Below are positions 5,612 to 6,873 of a stretch of DNA of 6,873 bases, piece after piece. The translations under genes were made by a program, and so were the position numbers. Below the pieces are notes generated by a model. That model saw only the letters and a program-made list of their open reading frames with translations. It was not told where the DNA came from and ran no database searches. The stretch is from Candidatus Faecousia faecipullorum (lineage in GTDB: Bacteria; Bacillota; Clostridia; Oscillospirales; Oscillospiraceae), in the NCBI GenBank assembly GCA_018710805.1, contig DVJG01000110.1, positions 1 through 6,873 of the forward strand, in the 5' to 3' direction. Within the stretch, counting starts at the first letter, position 1; each line of letters opens with the position of its first letter.

Positions 5612-5812
5612 ATGAAGGAAGGTATCCATCCCAAGTACGAACAGACCACCATCCGCTGTGCCTGCGGCAATGTCTTTACCACTGGTTCTACCAAGAAGGA
5701 CATTCGCGTTGAGATCTGCTCCAAGTGCCACCCTTTCTATACCGGCAAGCAGAAGCTGGTTGACACCGGTGGACGTGTTGATCGGTTCAACAAGCGCTTT
5801 GGCCTGAAGTAA
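5612..5812 (+). CDS. rpmE: 50S ribosomal protein L31, zinc-binding form
   Basis: A 66-residue ribosomal protein of the large subunit that bridges to the small subunit. It begins MKEGIHPKYEQ and ends VDRFNKRFGLK, as family members do. Cys16 and Cys18 (CACGN) and Cys36 and Cys39 (CSKCHPF) are the four zinc ligands, so this is the C+ form, not the zinc-independent paralogue used under zinc starvation. ATG at 5612 is chosen because it gives the universal MKEGIHP start; the in-frame GTG at 5603 overlaps the Shine-Dalgarno AAAGAGG (5597-5603) and would add only three residues. It is transcribed as a single gene with its own promoter and a strong terminator 8 bases after its stop. Codon choice in the body is typical of a highly expressed gene. 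hflX follows, a neighbour with a related ribosomal role. Confidence 0.97.
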   Translation: MKEGIHPKYEQTTIRCACGNVFTTGSTKKDIRVEICSKCHPFYTGKQKLVDTGGRVDRFNKRFGLK

Positions 5813-5819
5813 GAAAGAT

Positions 5820-5854
5820 ATTCCGCACCACGGATAAGTGGTGCGGAATTTTTT
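5820..5854 (+). terminator. intrinsic terminator of rpmE
   Basis: A perfect 12-pair stem, ATTCCGCACCAC (5820-5831) with GTGGTGCGGAAT (5838-5849), loop GGATAA, and a run of six T at 5849-5854. It lies just after the rpmE stop and before the hflX promoter. It is the only textbook terminator in the window. Confidence 0.95.
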
Positions 5855-5862
5855 ATTCTTTG

Positions 5863-5891
5863 TAGAAATAGACACAATTTTGTGGTAAGAT
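5863..5891 (+). promoter_or_regulatory. extended -10 promoter of hflX
   Basis: TAGAAA (5863-5868), 17 bp spacer ending in TGG, TAAGAT (5886-5891). The -35 is weak (4 of 6), but the TGn extension supports the -10. Transcription would begin near 5898, upstream of GGAGGG at 5908-5913. A closer TTGACA-like TAGACA (5869-5874) leaves only 11 bp and is not favoured. Confidence 0.55.
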
Positions 5892-5917
5892 AAGAAAAAG
5901 TCATCCGGGAGGGAACT

Positions 5918-6873
5918 ATGGAAGATAATTTTGAAAAGAAACAGGAGCGGGCTGTGCTGGTGGGATTGAACGCCGACTGCTTTACAAAGGAACAGACCGC
6001 CACCGATGAAACATTGGAAGAATTGGAAGCCCTCCTGGAAACCGCCGGGGGCTTCTGCACAGGCAAGGTTCTCCAAAACCGCCACACCCCGGATTCCCAC
6101 TCCTTCATCGGCGAGGGCAAGGCGCTGGAAGTGAAAATGCTGGCCCAGGCCACGGAGTCCACCATGGTGATCTTCGACAACGAGCTGTCTCCCGGCAACA
6201 TCCGGGCCTTGGAGGAGATCATCGGCCTGACGGTGCTGGACCGCAGCGCCCTGATTCTGGACATCTTTGCCCAGCGGGCGAAAACCAAGGAGGGCCGTCT
6301 GCAGGTGGAATTGGCCCAGTATAAATACCTGCTCCCCCGGCTTTCCGGCATGGGCGCAAGCCTGAGCCGTCAGGGCGGCGGCATCGGCACCCGGGGCCCA
6401 GGCGAGACGAAGCTGGAATCGGACCGCCGCCACATCCGGGAGCGCATTAACCGCCTGGAAGACGAACTGGAACAGGTGCGGAAGGTCCGGAGCGTTCAGC
6501 GGGAGCGGAGAAGGAAGAATTCCGTGCCGGTGGTGGCCATTGTGGGCTATACCAACGCTGGAAAATCCACCCTGCTGAATCAGCTGACAGGAGCAGGCAT
6601 CCCGGCCAATAACCGCCTGTTTGACACCCTGGACACCACATCCCGCCTTCTTACGGTGTCCGACAACCTGGACGTGATTTTGTCCGATACCGTAGGCTTC
6701 ATTGCGAAGCTTCCCCACCATCTGGTGAACGCCTTCCATGCCACCCTGGAAGAACTGGAATACGCAGACCTTCTGCTTCATGTGATCGATGCCTCGGACC
6801 CCAACCGGGAGGAGCACATCGCCGTGGTGGAGAAACTCATTGCGAAGCTGGCAAAGCCGGAGACTCCGGTGCT
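5918..6873 (+). CDS. hflX: ribosome-associated GTPase HflX (partial, C-terminus off the window)
   Basis: HflX binds the 50S/70S ribosome and can split or rescue stalled ribosomes, notably in heat stress. The window holds the first 318 residues; family members usually run about 400-430, so roughly the last 100 are missing. The N-terminal nucleotide-binding-like domain occupies about 10-125, with the conserved glycine-rich GGGIGTRGPGETKLE at 153-167, followed by a charged helix (about 168-200) of the linker, and the G domain from about 204. P-loop GYTNAGKS is at 210-217, the switch I region TLDTTSR at 237-243, DTVGFI at 257-262, and HATLEELEYADLLLHVIDAS after it. The NKxD base-recognition motif is beyond the edge. 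Switch I is slightly unusual: most homologues read LDPTTR or LDPTLR. ATG at 5918 is set by GGAGGG at 5908-5913. It has its own promoter after the rpmE terminator. Confidence 0.95.
   Translation, partial: MEDNFEKKQERAVLVGLNADCFTKEQTATDETLEELEALLETAGGFCTGKVLQNRHTPDSHSFIGEGKALEVKMLAQATESTMVIFDNELSPGNIRALEEIIGLTVLDRSALILDIFAQRAKTKEGRLQVELAQYKYLLPRLSGMGASLSRQGGGIGTRGPGETKLESDRRHIRERINRLEDELEQVRKVRSVQRERRRKNSVPVVAIVGYTNAGKSTLLNQLTGAGIPANNRLFDTLDTTSRLLTVSDNLDVILSDTVGFIAKLPHHLVNAFHATLEELEYADLLLHVIDASDPNREEHIAVVEKLIAKLAKPETPV

Noticed and set aside
5585..6817. 410-codon open frame on the minus strand opposite rpmE and hflX
   Set aside because: It crosses a terminator and two clear genes on the other strand, has no ribosome binding site of note and no recognisable domain.

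Overview
The window looks like chromosomal DNA from a gut-type member of the Clostridia, most likely Oscillospiraceae/Ruminococcaceae. The support is a GC-rich coding sequence (judged by eye) with AT-rich intergenic regions, strong AGGAGG-type ribosome binding sites, clostridial-type promoters with TTGnnn / 17 bp / TATAAT spacing, and protein family types typical of that group. These are a four-cysteine L31, a stand-alone homocysteine methyltransferase domain, an M29 aminopeptidase and a membrane-anchored E2-like acyltransferase. The family-level placement is inference. There are no phage, insertion sequence or CRISPR features.

Layout: the left half (1-3505) is transcribed leftward. From its promoter end it holds a homocysteine S-methyltransferase family protein (3505-2636), a polytopic membrane protein with a C-terminal CAT/E2-like acyltransferase domain (2558-1140), a biotin-protein ligase without a DNA-binding domain (1138-341, one base after the previous stop), and a small membrane protein with a Cys-rich motif and a Pro/Ala/Glu tail (246 leftward, running off the window edge). 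The methyltransferase, the membrane acyltransferase and the small protein each have a recognisable promoter; birA appears to depend on the acyltransferase transcript.

A compact divergent promoter region (about 3506-3635) separates this from the rightward half. That half holds an M29 metallo-aminopeptidase (3636-4859) and a LacA/Maa-type sugar O-acetyltransferase (4864-5484, four bases later), which form an operon. Then comes rpmE (ribosomal protein L31, 5612-5812) with its own promoter, a structured leader and a strong intrinsic terminator. Last is hflX (5918 onward), a ribosome-associated GTPase cut by the right edge after about 318 residues.

Most of this is ordinary housekeeping and metabolism: methionine synthesis, biotin attachment, peptide turnover, sugar acetylation and ribosome function. 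I do not see a convincing new multi-gene system. The parts worth a second look are the membrane-fused acyltransferase whose catalytic His position is Glu and whose promoter sits almost on its start codon; the rpmE leader, which can fold into two mutually exclusive structures, one covering the ribosome binding site; and the unrecognised small membrane protein at the left edge. No stretch over 300 bases lacks a gene.
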